64,000 nt of DNA from Lewinellaceae bacterium. Lineage in GTDB: Bacteria; Bacteroidota; Bacteroidia; Chitinophagales; Saprospiraceae. Below are positions 7,765-18,800 of this stretch, piece by piece. The translations under genes and the position numbers were made by a program. Below the pieces are notes generated by a model. The model was not told the origin of the DNA. It saw nothing but the letters and a program-made list of their open reading frames with translations, and made no database searches. The stretch is taken from contig JACJYB010000020.1 in the NCBI GenBank assembly GCA_020636355.1, positions 11,015 through 75,014 of the forward strand, given 5' to 3'. Position 1 is the first letter of the stretch; every line of letters starts with the position of its first letter.

Positions 7765-9276
7765 TTGAAAGAAAAGAAATATCTTCTTGGGTATGACATA
7801 GGCAGTTCGTCCATTAAGGCTGCCTTGGTCTGCGTTGACAATGGCGAGACCATTGCAATAGCCCATGCTCCGGACACAGAAATGGAAATGCATGCCCCTC
7901 ATCCCGGATGGGCTGAGCAGGATCCGGAAAGCTGGTGGCAATATGTTTGTCTCGCCACCCGCAAAATCCTTCACGATACATCCATCCAATCCGAGCAAAT
8001 CATCTCGGTAGGAATTGCTTATCAAATGCATGGGTTGGTTGCCGTTGATCAGACCGGCAAGGTCGTCAGACCTTCCATCATCTGGTGTGACGACCGCGCA
8101 GTGCCTATTGGCGAGCGGGCATTCCAGGAACTGGGTGCCACGACCTGTTTGACCCACCTCCTGAATAGTCCGGGTAACTTTACCGCCTCCAAATTAAAAT
8201 GGGTGCAAGACCTTGAACCGGAAAATTACCGGAGAATTTACAAGGTCATGTTGCCAGGGGATTTTATTGCCTATCGCCTTACCAACAAATTATCGACAAC
8301 AGTCAGCGGATTATCGGAAGGCACGCTCTGGGATTTTGCAATGAACGAGCCGGCACAGATCCTGCTAGATTATTATGGATTAGATGCCAAAGTACTGCCG
8401 GAATTGGTGCCGACCATCGGAGTCCAAGGCTACCTAACAGATGAAGCAGCCGCAAAGACTGGTTTGCCTGCAGGTATCCCGGTTGGCTACCGTGCAGGGG
8501 ACCAGCCTAATAATGCACTGGCCCTCAATGTGCTGGAACCAGGCGAAGTTGCTGCCACGGGTGGTACTTCGGGAGTGGTTTATGCCGTTGTGGACCGTTA
8601 TATCTATGACAGTGAAAGCAGGGTGAACGGTTTTGCCCATGTGAACCACCAGCACGACGATCCACGAGTGGGTATCCTGCTTTGTATCAATGGGGCGGGC
8701 ATCCTGTACAGCTGGATCCGCAAGGAGGTGGCTCCTGCGGGCATTTCCTACCAGGAAATGGAAAAACAAGCCGCCACCGTACCCGTAGGTTCGGATGGTT
8801 TACGCATACTTCCATTTGGAAATGGCGCTGAACGCATGTTATCCAATCAACAAACCGGTGTGCAATGGATCAACCTGCAGCTCAACCGGCACAAAAAGCA
8901 ACACATATATCGGGCAGCCCTGGAAGGGATTGCCTTTGCTTTTGTTTACGGCATGCAGATACTGAAGCGCATGGGCGTGGATCTGCAGGTCATCCGGGTA
9001 GGCAATGATAACCTCTTCCAGTCCCGGATATTCAGTGAGACGATTGCTAACCTGACCGGAAGTACCATCGAAGTACTTGACACCACAGGTGCCGTGGGTG
9101 CTGCAAAAGCAGCCGGTGTAGCAGCTGGATGTTTTGCTTCGATCCGTGAAGCAGTACAATCCGCCGGAGTTATACAATCATACCGACCACAGGATGCTAT
9201 TGATGCATACCGCGAAGCATACGAACTGTGGGAAAATGATTTAATGAACCAACAAAATGTAACTGTAACTGCATGA
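7765..9276 (+). CDS. xylB: Xylulokinase
   Basis: A 503-residue FGGY-family sugar kinase that phosphorylates D-xylulose to xylulose 5-phosphate, the second step of xylose isomerase-route catabolism. The N-terminal phosphate loop GYDIGSSS is at residues 9-16, and QMHG and IIWCDDR near 87-111 match xylulokinases. The probable catalytic aspartate is D246 in YRAGDQPNN. The ATP-side glycine motif is ATGGTSGVVYA. The start is a TTG at 7765: it is the first possible codon after an in-frame stop at 7732, follows a GGAGAG ribosome-binding site, and gives the correct family N-terminus. Its stop overlaps the xylA start by 4 bases, so translation of the two is probably coupled. Confidence 0.93.
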   Translation: MKEKKYLLGYDIGSSSIKAALVCVDNGETIAIAHAPDTEMEMHAPHPGWAEQDPESWWQYVCLATRKILHDTSIQSEQIISVGIAYQMHGLVAVDQTGKVVRPSIIWCDDRAVPIGERAFQELGATTCLTHLLNSPGNFTASKLKWVQDLEPENYRRIYKVMLPGDFIAYRLTNKLSTTVSGLSEGTLWDFAMNEPAQILLDYYGLDAKVLPELVPTIGVQGYLTDEAAAKTGLPAGIPVGYRAGDQPNNALALNVLEPGEVAATGGTSGVVYAVVDRYIYDSESRVNGFAHVNHQHDDPRVGILLCINGAGILYSWIRKEVAPAGISYQEMEKQAATVPVGSDGLRILPFGNGAERMLSNQQTGVQWINLQLNRHKKQHIYRAALEGIAFAFVYGMQILKRMGVDLQVIRVGNDNLFQSRIFSETIANLTGSTIEVLDTTGAVGAAKAAGVAAGCFASIREAVQSAGVIQSYRPQDAIDAYREAYELWENDLMNQQNVTVTA

Positions 9277-10607
9277 GCAATAGCCCGATTATAGGTGACA
9301 AAGCTTATTTCCCCGGAATTAACCGGATTCGATACGAAGGTCGGTTGTCGGATAACCCGCTTGCCTTCAAGTGGTACGATGAAGACCGGGTGGTAGGGAA
9401 TAAGACCATGAAAGACCATTTTCGGTTTGCCATCGCCTACTGGCACACCTTCTGCGGTACCGGAGGCGATCCTTTTGGACCGGGTACCAAATCTTTTCCC
9501 TGGTTGGTTGCCGAAGATCCGATTGCCCAGGCTAAGGATAAAATGGATGCTGCCTTTGAGTTTATAACTAAAATTGGTGCTCCTTTTTATTGTTTTCATG
9601 ATTTCGACCTGATCCAGGAAGGCAAGGATCTCGCCGAATCGAGCAAGCGTCTCGAGGTAATTACCGATTACGCGCAGGAGAAACAAAAAGCTTCCGGCGT
9701 GGAATTGTTATGGGGAACGGCAAATCTATTTTCTAATCCACGATACATGAACGGCGCTGCTACCAACCCGGACCTGCAGGTAGTCGCTTATGCCGGAGCG
9801 CAGGTTAAGAATGCATTGGATGCGACCATTAAGTTGGGCGGACACAACTATGTATTCTGGGGTGGCCGCGAAGGGTACATGTCATTACTGAACACAGATA
9901 CCAAAAAAGAACTGGACCACCTGGCCCGCTTCCTGCATATGGCCAAGGATTATGCCCGGAAACAGGGTTTCAAAGGCACCTTCTTCATTGAGCCTAAGCC
10001 CATGGAGCCCAGCAAACACCAGTATGATTTTGACGCTGCCACGGTTTTGGGTTTTCTGCGGGCATACGACCTCATGGAAGATTTTAAACTCAATATTGAA
10101 GTAAACCACGCCACACTGGCCTTACATACATTCCAGCATGAATTGCAGATGGCTGTTAATTCCAATGCATTGGGAAGTATGGATGCCAATCGCGGAGATT
10201 ACCAGAATGGCTGGGATACGGATCAGTTTCCAAATAATCTGTATGAACTGGCCGAGGCATTTCTGGTCATCCTGCCCGGTGGCGGTTTCCAGGGTGGTGG
10301 TATTAATTTTGATGCCAAAACGCGGCGGAACTCTACCGATCTGGAAGATATCTTTTATGCACACATTGGTGGCATGGACGCATTTGCCAGAGCCTTGCTG
10401 ATCGCACAAGACGTATTGGATCATTCGCCTTACCTCGAATTGCGCCAGCAGCGCTATGCTACATTTGAATCGAATGATGGTAAATCTTTCGAGAACGGAC
10501 AAATGAAACTGGAGGATCTTGCTGCACTTGGAACAGAATGGGGAGAGCCTCTGCAAAAAAGTGGTAAACAAGAATTTTATGAAAACATTATAAATCAATA
10601 CATTTGA
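9273..10607 (+). CDS. xylA: Xylose isomerase
   Basis: A 444-residue cytoplasmic metal-dependent isomerase converting D-xylose to D-xylulose. The length fits the longer (class II) xylose isomerases. Visible active-site motifs are CFHDFDL (H109, D112), WGGREGY at 196-202, FIEPKPMEPSKHQYDFD around E240, and EVNHATLALHTFQHEL for the metal site. The ATG overlaps the end of xylB by 4 bases (ATGA). The next gene, susC, begins 71 bases downstream, so the catabolic enzymes and the uptake proteins are probably one transcription unit or co-regulated. No inner-membrane xylose permease lies nearby. Confidence 0.95.
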   Translation: MSNSPIIGDKAYFPGINRIRYEGRLSDNPLAFKWYDEDRVVGNKTMKDHFRFAIAYWHTFCGTGGDPFGPGTKSFPWLVAEDPIAQAKDKMDAAFEFITKIGAPFYCFHDFDLIQEGKDLAESSKRLEVITDYAQEKQKASGVELLWGTANLFSNPRYMNGAATNPDLQVVAYAGAQVKNALDATIKLGGHNYVFWGGREGYMSLLNTDTKKELDHLARFLHMAKDYARKQGFKGTFFIEPKPMEPSKHQYDFDAATVLGFLRAYDLMEDFKLNIEVNHATLALHTFQHELQMAVNSNALGSMDANRGDYQNGWDTDQFPNNLYELAEAFLVILPGGGFQGGGINFDAKTRRNSTDLEDIFYAHIGGMDAFARALLIAQDVLDHSPYLELRQQRYATFESNDGKSFENGQMKLEDLAALGTEWGEPLQKSGKQEFYENIINQYI

Positions 10608-10678
10608 CGCCGAATGATTGATTTTAACAAATCTTTGACTAAATTCATTGATTCATTAGCTGTATAAAAATTAGGTTT

Positions 10679-13600
10679 ATGGAATGTACTTACTTGTTCA
10701 AAATGAGCAGGTTACTGGGCCGGTTTAAGCCCGGAGGCCTGATCATGATGTTGCTTTTCGCCTGGCAGGTGGGCTTCGCTCAATCTGTCACGGTTACAGG
10801 AACTGTGACTGACGAGACCGGATTTGGTCTGCCAGGGGCTACAGTTTTAATTCAGGGAACTTCTAACGGTACGGTCACCGAAGTGGACGGTACTTATTCC
10901 TTGAGTGCTCAAAAGGGACAAACCCTGCAGTTTTCGTACACTGGTTACCAGACACAGTCTGTTGTGGTTGGCGATAATACCGTCATCAACATCAGCATGT
11001 CACCGGATGTAAGCTTGTTGGACGAAATTGTTGTTACGGGTTACTCCTCAGAGAAAAAAGCGGATATCATCGGTTCTGTATCGGTGATCAGTACCGAGGA
11101 CATGAAGACAACACCCGCTGCTAACCTTACCTCTCAGTTGCAAGGACGTGCAGGTGGTGTTGTGGTTAGTGGTAGTGGTGAACCAGGCTCTTCGTCAAAA
11201 GTACGTATCCGTGGATTTACCTCATTTGGATCCAGTTCTCCACTATACGTCATCGACGGAGTTCCTACGGGTGATGCTTCCAAAGTTAACCCTCAGGATA
11301 TTGAGTCCATTCAGGTATTGAAAGATGCGACCTCTGCTTCTATCTATGGTGCACGTGCAGCACAAGGGGTTATCATCATCACCACCAAACAAGGAAAAGC
11401 AGGTACGCTCAGACTGTCCTATGACGGTTACGTAGGTACCCAGACCTTTCCCTACAACCGTGCTCCGGATCTGTTGAACACGGCTGACTACGTTAAATAT
11501 TTGCAGAAAAACAACGGTACAGATTTCACGCACCCGGTATTCGGTAACCTGGCAAACCCGGTAATCCCGGACTACATCGTGGTTAGTAACGGATTCAAAG
11601 GTGGCGTTAAAGCCGGAGATCCCCGCGCGAACCCGGATCTGTATTCTATTGAAAACTATCGGGACATTTATCAGATCATGGCGCTTTCCGACGGTACCGA
11701 CTGGTTCCGTGAAGCAACCCAGAGCGGATTTATGCAATCCCACCAGGTAACTGCCAGCGGTGGTACCGACAAAGCAGTTTACTCGCTTGGGTTTAACTAC
11801 TTCGACCAGGAAGGAACCCTGAAATATTCAGGTTACAAGCGTTATGCCGTTCGTGCTAACACCTCATTCTCTCCGAAGAAATACCTGCGTTTGGGAGAAA
11901 ACGTTCAGGTCCTTTATGAAAGTTTTGCAGCAGGTGGAACGGGTAACCGTACAGAAGGTAGTGCTTTTGCTCAAATGTTCCGTATGGTTCCTTACATCCC
12001 TGTTTATGACATCAACGGTGGATGGGGTGGTAACGGTGTTGGTGAATCAGGTAACGGTTCCAACCCATTAGCCAACGTATATCGCCAGAAAGATAACTTG
12101 AGCTACAACTACAAGATCTTTGGTAACGTATTTGCAGAAGTCACACCGGTTAAGAATTTGACCTTGCGTACCTCTTACGGTATTGACTATGGAAACAACA
12201 ACTATAAGAACTATACTTGGCAGACCTACGAGCGTTCAGAAAACGTCGGTTTGACACAGTTAGGTCAGGGCTCCACCTACAACTTGTTCTGGACCTGGAC
12301 CAACACCGCAACCTATGAATTGCCCCTGGGCGATCATAATGTGAAAATTCTGGCTGGTACTGAAGCAATCAAAGGCTTTGGTGACGGTATCACCGTTTCA
12401 TCCAACACCTTCGACTTTGAAGATCCTGAATTCGTAACCCTGAATACCGATCAGGCCGTCAACGATGTATCTTCTCCATTGTTCCGCCAGACGCTGGCTT
12501 CCGTATTTGGAAAAATTGACTATTCCTACCAGGGCAAATACTTGTTCAATGCAACGGTTCGCCGGGATGGTTCCTCCAAATTTGGTAGCGATAATCGCTA
12601 TGGTGTTTTCCCTGCCTTTGGTGTGGGATGGCGTATTTCACAGGAAGGATTTATGGATAATGTTTCCTTTATTGATGATTTGAAGCTCCGTGGTGGTTGG
12701 GGACAGCTAGGTAGTGAGCGCGTGGTTGATGCTAACAACCAGTACTCCATCTTCTTCTTCAACGTGGGTGCAACCAACTACGACATCAACCGTCAACAAA
12801 CCGGTACCGCTCAGGGTTATGCCGCACAACGTGCTGGTAGCTCTGCAACAAAATGGGAAACTTCGGAAACCACTAACATCGGTTTCGATGCTTCTTTGTT
12901 CAACTACAAAGTCGACTTCTCGTTTAACTGGTTCAACAACGATACGAAAGATCTGCTTGTTCAGCGGGTCAGAAACGGATTGGAACCATTGACCATTCAG
13001 CCTTATATCAATATTGGTAAGATGCGGAATCGTGGATTTGACTTTAATGCAACTTATCATGGTGGAGGGAAGAGTGAATTCAAATGGGATGCTACGCTGA
13101 CCTTCACGCACTACAAAAACACGGTTATCGATATCGATGGTAATCCGGAGACTTTCTTCTCTTCCGGTACCTCCCGTTTTGGTAACGCGTTCAGAACACA
13201 AGCCGGTCACCCAATTTCTTCCTTCGTAGGTTTTGAGATTGATGGATTCTTCGAAACCCAAGCTGACCTGGAAGCATTGGATCAGCCTAACGCAGTAATT
13301 GGATCCTGGAGATTTAAAGATCAGAATGGTGACGGTGTGATCAATGACGACGACCGTACATTCATAGGAAGCCCGCATCCGGATTTCGTTGCCGGTTTGA
13401 ACTTGGGCGCCCATTACCGCAACTGGGATTTGAATTCCTTCTTTGTATGGAATTATGGAAACGAACTGTACAACTACACCAAGAACTTTTACGAAATGCG
13501 TTATTTCGTTGGTGGTGTTGGTCGTAGAGTATTGGAGGATGGTTGGGAGCCAGGTAAATCGGATGCTGCCCTGCCAAAATTAGCTCCAGGTACCGAATCC

Positions 13601-13906
13601 GGTTATACCGAATTGATTCGTAACTCATCAATGGATTATTATGTGGAAAGTGGTTCTTACTTCCGCGCAAAGACCGTCCAATTGGGTTATACCTTGCCTC
13701 AGAACGTTGTAGACCGCATGCAGCTTGGCAGCATTCGTCTTTATGTTCAGGCTCAGAACTTGTTTACCATCACTCCATATACAGGAGTTGAACCCGACAT
13801 TACGATTAACGGTACGGACACTTCGAATGACTTGCGGATGGGTTACGATGAAACCAGTTATCCGCAGAGCAAACAATTCCTTTTTGGCTTGAACGTATCC
13901 TTCTAA
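10679..13906 (+). CDS. SusC-like TonB-dependent oligosaccharide transporter
   Basis: A 1075-residue outer-membrane transporter of the SusC/RagA type. A signal peptide ends at about residue 35 (LLFAWQVGFAQ), followed by the CarboxypepD_reg-like domain (VTGTVTDETGFGLPGATVLIQG) and the linker LDEIVVTGYSSEKKADIIGSV, which marks SusC proteins. The plug contains PLYVIDGVPTGD and IQVLKDATSASIYGARAAQGVI, both diagnostic. The rest is the large barrel. An ATG at residue 9 (MSRLLG) is an alternative start. It is paired with the SusD gene 20 bases downstream. Its position after xylAB suggests uptake of xylose or xylo-oligosaccharides; that is inference from context. Confidence 0.95.
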   Translation: MECTYLFKMSRLLGRFKPGGLIMMLLFAWQVGFAQSVTVTGTVTDETGFGLPGATVLIQGTSNGTVTEVDGTYSLSAQKGQTLQFSYTGYQTQSVVVGDNTVINISMSPDVSLLDEIVVTGYSSEKKADIIGSVSVISTEDMKTTPAANLTSQLQGRAGGVVVSGSGEPGSSSKVRIRGFTSFGSSSPLYVIDGVPTGDASKVNPQDIESIQVLKDATSASIYGARAAQGVIIITTKQGKAGTLRLSYDGYVGTQTFPYNRAPDLLNTADYVKYLQKNNGTDFTHPVFGNLANPVIPDYIVVSNGFKGGVKAGDPRANPDLYSIENYRDIYQIMALSDGTDWFREATQSGFMQSHQVTASGGTDKAVYSLGFNYFDQEGTLKYSGYKRYAVRANTSFSPKKYLRLGENVQVLYESFAAGGTGNRTEGSAFAQMFRMVPYIPVYDINGGWGGNGVGESGNGSNPLANVYRQKDNLSYNYKIFGNVFAEVTPVKNLTLRTSYGIDYGNNNYKNYTWQTYERSENVGLTQLGQGSTYNLFWTWTNTATYELPLGDHNVKILAGTEAIKGFGDGITVSSNTFDFEDPEFVTLNTDQAVNDVSSPLFRQTLASVFGKIDYSYQGKYLFNATVRRDGSSKFGSDNRYGVFPAFGVGWRISQEGFMDNVSFIDDLKLRGGWGQLGSERVVDANNQYSIFFFNVGATNYDINRQQTGTAQGYAAQRAGSSATKWETSETTNIGFDASLFNYKVDFSFNWFNNDTKDLLVQRVRNGLEPLTIQPYINIGKMRNRGFDFNATYHGGGKSEFKWDATLTFTHYKNTVIDIDGNPETFFSSGTSRFGNAFRTQAGHPISSFVGFEIDGFFETQADLEALDQPNAVIGSWRFKDQNGDGVINDDDRTFIGSPHPDFVAGLNLGAHYRNWDLNSFFVWNYGNELYNYTKNFYEMRYFVGGVGRRVLEDGWEPGKSDAALPKLAPGTESGYTELIRNSSMDYYVESGSYFRAKTVQLGYTLPQNVVDRMQLGSIRLYVQAQNLFTITPYTGVEPDITINGTDTSNDLRMGYDETSYPQSKQFLFGLNVSF

Positions 13907-13926
13907 TCATTAAACCATAAAGACAA

Positions 13927-15705
13927 ATGAAAATCAATAAATATCTTTTATACACGCTTTTGTTAGGAGGGACAATGTTAGTCCCCTCCTGTAGCGACAG
14001 CTTCCTCGATCAGCCGCCTCAAGGTTCTTATTCAGCGGCTTCTCTGGCTAACTTAAAGGGAATCGAAGGCCTTTTGATCGGTGCCTACTCCAATTTGGAC
14101 GGCTCCTGGTTCCAGGATTGGGGTAACAACCATTTTAATCAGCACGGTGGTGCATCTAACTGGGTACTTGGTAGTATCCGGGGCGCAGATGCTTATAAAG
14201 GTACCGAGCCTTCTGACGGTGTTGACATCAACCCGATTGAGCGCCACGAAGTAACCCCAGCTAACGGAATCATCCGTGAAAAGTGGGTTGGTTGCTACGA
14301 CGGTATTGGTCGTGTCAATGAAACCATGCGCGTTTTGGCTCAGGCTACGGATCTTTCTGATGGTGACCGTGCACGCATCTCCGGTGAATGCCGCTTCCTG
14401 CGTGGCCATTACCACTTTGAAGCAGTGAAAGTATTCGGTAATGCACCTTATGTGGATGAAACCATCACCGATTTTCCAGCCGTTAAAAATGATCATATGA
14501 TCTGGTCGGAAATTGAGGATGATTTCAAATATGCTTATGACAATTTGCCTGGCACCCAGACCGCTCCGGGTCGTGCCAACAAATGGGCAGCTGCCTCTTA
14601 TCTGGCAAAAGTCTATATGTATCAGGGCAAATGGTCGGATGCTAAGGCCCTTTTCGATCAGATTGTCGCAAACGGAACGACGGCAGCAGGTGCTAAATAT
14701 GCATTGAATGCCAATTACTACGAGAACTTCGCTTCGGAAAAGGAAAATGGTAACACCGAATCCATCTTCGCTGTTGAAAATTCAGCTTATGATGGTTCCA
14801 TCGCGAACGGTAACTACGAGAATACGCTGAACGTGCCTCACGGTAGTGCCGCCAGGACCTCTTGCTGCGGATTTTTCCAGCCTTCACAGTTCCTGGTAAA
14901 CTCCTTCAAGACGGTCAATGGTCTTCCTATGTTGGATAACTTCAACGACGTTGATGTTATCTCGGATGAAGGTTTGTCTTCAGATGATCCTTTTACACCG
15001 GATGCAGGTGAATTTGACCCACGGTTGGATCATACCGTAGGTCGCCGTGGAATCCAGTATCTGGACTGGGGACCACATCCAGGTAACTTGTGGATCCGTC
15101 AGGTACAGAACGGAGGTCCTTATTCTCCAAAGAAAAACGTTCCTTCTTTTGCTGAATTTGATAATGGCCTGGGTGGCGTTATCGACTGGGGATTTGTTTC
15201 CACATCGCAAAATGTGCAAATTATCCGTTATGCCGATGTCCTCTTGCTAGCCGCTGAAGCAGAAGCTGAATTGGGCAATACCGCTAAGGCACTGGAATAT
15301 GTCAACATGGTCCGCAATCGCGCGGCCAATCCGGAAAGTGTAGTAAAATTTGCCGATGGAACACCTTGTGCTAACTATTCGGTTCAGCCTTATGCTGCTT
15401 TTGCCAGCCAGGCAGAAGCCATCAAAGCAGTACGCTTTGAGCGCATGCTTGAACTGGGTATGGAAGGACAGCGTTTCTTTGACCTGACCCGTTGGGATAA
15501 CTTGTCAAAAGCAGGTAAAACAGCGGTTTCATTCGATGCGATTGCTTACCTGAATACTTATCTGTCGCATGAGCAGATCAAGCGCATCCATTTGGCAGGA
15601 GCAGTCTTCACTGAAAAATACAAATTGCTTCCTATCCCGGAATCTGTAATTACTCAGAGCACGGTTAACGGAGTTCGCAATATTGAACAAAATCCTGGTT
15701 TCTAA
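13927..15705 (+). CDS. SusD/RagB-family surface glycan-binding lipoprotein
   Basis: A 592-residue lipoprotein that caps the SusC transporter and captures glycan on the cell surface. The signal peptide ends in a lipobox (TMLVPSC, Cys at residue 22), followed by SFLDQPPQGSYS, the usual SusD start. TPR-like helices follow (EVTPANGIIREKWVGCYDGIGRVN, ARISGECRFLRGHYHFEAVKVFG, YLAKVYMYQGKW). The C-terminal half has the RagB/SusD motifs IIRYADVLLLAAEAEAEL and AIKAVRFERMLELGMEGQRFFDLTRW, and the end KYKLLPIPESVIT is canonical. It is the last gene before a strong terminator at 15726-15759. Xylan or xylose specificity is inferred only from xylAB upstream. Confidence 0.95.
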   Translation: MKINKYLLYTLLLGGTMLVPSCSDSFLDQPPQGSYSAASLANLKGIEGLLIGAYSNLDGSWFQDWGNNHFNQHGGASNWVLGSIRGADAYKGTEPSDGVDINPIERHEVTPANGIIREKWVGCYDGIGRVNETMRVLAQATDLSDGDRARISGECRFLRGHYHFEAVKVFGNAPYVDETITDFPAVKNDHMIWSEIEDDFKYAYDNLPGTQTAPGRANKWAAASYLAKVYMYQGKWSDAKALFDQIVANGTTAAGAKYALNANYYENFASEKENGNTESIFAVENSAYDGSIANGNYENTLNVPHGSAARTSCCGFFQPSQFLVNSFKTVNGLPMLDNFNDVDVISDEGLSSDDPFTPDAGEFDPRLDHTVGRRGIQYLDWGPHPGNLWIRQVQNGGPYSPKKNVPSFAEFDNGLGGVIDWGFVSTSQNVQIIRYADVLLLAAEAEAELGNTAKALEYVNMVRNRAANPESVVKFADGTPCANYSVQPYAAFASQAEAIKAVRFERMLELGMEGQRFFDLTRWDNLSKAGKTAVSFDAIAYLNTYLSHEQIKRIHLAGAVFTEKYKLLPIPESVITQSTVNGVRNIEQNPGF

Positions 15706-15725
15706 CCATATACGTTTAAATCGAG

Positions 15726-15759
15726 CAAAGGAGACTACTGCATGCAGTAGTCTCCTTTG
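15726..15759 (+). terminator. Perfect 34-bp palindrome, terminator after susD
   Basis: Two 17-base arms (CAAAGGAGACTACTGCA and its complement) make an uninterrupted palindrome, followed by TATTTTGAT. It starts 20 bases after the susD stop and separates the xylB-xylA-susC-susD unit from the FG-GAP gene. The T-tract is short, but the stem is strong. Confidence 0.8.
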
Positions 15760-15879
15760 TATTTTGATCAATGACTCAAATCATATTTACTGGATTTGGC
15801 ATTCATGGGAATTTTAAACACTTTGCAGCATGTTCTCCAATTAGCTCTTCCAAATTGAACACATTAAACCTCTATTGCT

Positions 15880-18800
15880 ATGTACCGTTATGGTTTCTTA
15901 TTAGCCCTAATTGTGGCTGTCATGATTGGATGCACCTCTTCTTCAGAGCATCTTTTCCTTGAACTTTCCCCGCAGCGTACCGGAGTAAAATTTGTTAACA
16001 AGGTAGAGGAAACGGAAACGCTGAATATTCTGAATCTCGAATACTTTTACAATGGCGGTGGTGTTGCCGTAGGTGATTTCAATCGGGATGGGTTGGAAGA
16101 TCTTTACTTTACAGCAAATTTGGCAGATAATCACCTCTATCTGAACAAAGGTAATTTCAAGTTTAAGGATGTTACTGCTGCATCCGGTGTGGCTGGACGA
16201 GAAAGATGGAAATCAGGTGTAGCTGTAGTCGATATCAATGGTGATGGTTGGCTGGATATTTATGTCTGTGCGACCATTGCGCAAGATTCGCTTTATCGTC
16301 GGAATTTATTGTTCATTAATCAAGGCCTGAACGAGGATGGAATACCAACTTTTAAGGAAGAAGCAGCCCAGTACGGGGTGGATAATTCTAGCTATTCTTC
16401 CAATGCTTTGTTCTTTGATTATGATCGGGATGGGGACCTTGATCTGTATATATTAACCAACTCAAAGCAACACAACATCCCTGTGGTTTATCGGGAGAAA
16501 GTCAACGATGGTACCGCAGAGAATACGGATATCCTGATGCGCAATAATGGGGACGGAACCTTTACTGACGTCTCGGAAGAGGCGGGTATCCGCTATGAAG
16601 GATTTGGACTCGGTGTTGCAACCTGTGACATCAACAAGGATGGCTGGATCGATCTTTATGTAAGCAATGACTTCCTTTCCAACGATTTGCTCTATCTAAA
16701 CCGGGGCGGCAAATTTGAAAATGTCATCGATAAGATGATTAAACACCAATCGCGTTTCTCCATGGGAAATGATATCGCAGACATCAATAACGATGGAGAG
16801 CCGGATATCATTACATTGGATATGTTGCCAGAGGACAATCTGCGTAAGAAGACGGTTATGGGAGGGAATGGATACATCAATTACATCAATGATCAACGGT
16901 ATGGATACGCCCATCAATTTACACGCAACATGCTTCAGGTCAATAATGGCGATGGCACCTTCAGTGAAATTGGAATGCTTGCCGGAATCTATCAAACGGA
17001 ATGGAGTTGGTCACCTTTATTTGTGGATCTCGACAATGATGGTTATCGGGATTTATTAATCACGAATGGATATCCGAAAGATATTACAGACAAAGATTTT
17101 GTCAATTTTCGGCAGAAAACCAACTTTTATACCGATCAAAAAACGTTGCTTAGTGAAGTCCCATCAGTCAAAGTCAAGAATTATATCTACCGGAATAATG
17201 GCGACCTGACATTTACCAATGTCAGTGAAGCGTGGGGTATTGAAAACATTTCATTTTCCAATGGAGCGGCCTTCGTAGACCTGGATAACGATGGAGATCT
17301 GGATTATGTCGTCAATAATATCAATGATCCTGCATCCATTTACGAAAATACCCTGTATGGAAAGGGAAAAAATCTGGATACCTTGAATCATTTCCTTGAG
17401 ATTCGACTCAATGGTCTGCAAGGAAATACATTGGGATTGGGCTCCAAGATCTGGATAAAATACGAAGGAGGTCAGATGCAATATCATGACCATTCCATTT
17501 ACCGGGGATATATTTCTTCCGTAGATCCCACAATCCATTTCGGCCTCGGTAAAGCTGCAGATATTGACTCGTTGCTGATTATCTGGCCGGATGGAAAAGG
17601 TCAGCTGCTTTTAAATATTCCGGCTAATCAGGAGATCGAAATTAACCAGGATCAAGCACAAATACTGAGCCTTTCGGGACTTCATCCTACTCAGGAAACT
17701 CCTGAATTGTTCACCCCAATGAATAAAGCATTAAGCATCGATTACAAGCAGCCGATGTATGATTTTATTGATTTCAACATCCAACGAAATATACCACACA
17801 AATTCACTGAAAACATCCCTGGTCTGGCAATTGGTGATGTGAATGGGGACGGCCTTGAAGATTTTGTGATAGGAAATTACAAGCATCAGAACCTGATGCT
17901 TTTTAAGCAGGACCCTAAAGGACAGTTTACTGCACAAGTTCTGGTAGATGGAAAAGACAAACCTGAAATTGATGAAGGATTATTATTGCTGGACGTCGAT
18001 GGTGACCAGGACCTGGATCTATATGTGGTGAGTGGAGGATTTGCTGATTCCATCGGCCATGATCATTATCGCGACCGGTTGTATTTAAACGATGGAGCCG
18101 GAAGATTTACGGAACAAAAAAATGCATTACCCGATATCAAGTCAAATGGCCTGGTCGTGCGGGCTGCTGATATAGACGGCGATGGGGATCTGGACCTTTT
18201 TGTCGGAGCGCGCGTGTTACCGGGGAGCTATCCATTGGCCGATCAGTCTTATCTTTTGCGCAATGATCGGGGAATATTTTCAGATGTAACCAATTCTTGG
18301 GCTCCAGCTTTGTCAAAGTTAGGGATGGTGACGGATGCCGTGTGGTCGGATTACAATAATGATAACATTCCGGACCTAATCGTAGTCGGGGAATTTATGC
18401 CCATCCAGGTATTCAAAAACGATGGAAAGAAATTGGAAAAAGTAACTTCCTCCGGTTTGGAACAATACAGCGGTTGGTGGAACAGTATCGTGCCTGGAGA
18501 TTTTGACCGGGATGGGGATATGGATTATGCGGTCGGAAATCTGGGTAACAACAATACCTATCAAGTGTCTGCCGATCACCCGTTGAAAGCATTCTCTCTG
18601 GACATAGATAAAAACAATAGTGAGGATGTTGTCCTGGCCTGTTTTTTGAAATTCCCGGATGGCCACTATGATTTGTGCCCCGTTAATCAGTGGGAGGAGT
18701 TGTTCTCCCAAAGCCCGGTATTTCGCAAACGTTTTGCATACCACCGGGAGTTTGGTATGGCCAACATGGATTCGCTTTTAACGCCCGAGGAACGTGCAAA

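Noticed and set aside
11243..11743. 166-residue minus-strand frame inside susC
   Set aside because: Antisense to a clear SusC gene, with no independent signal of coding.
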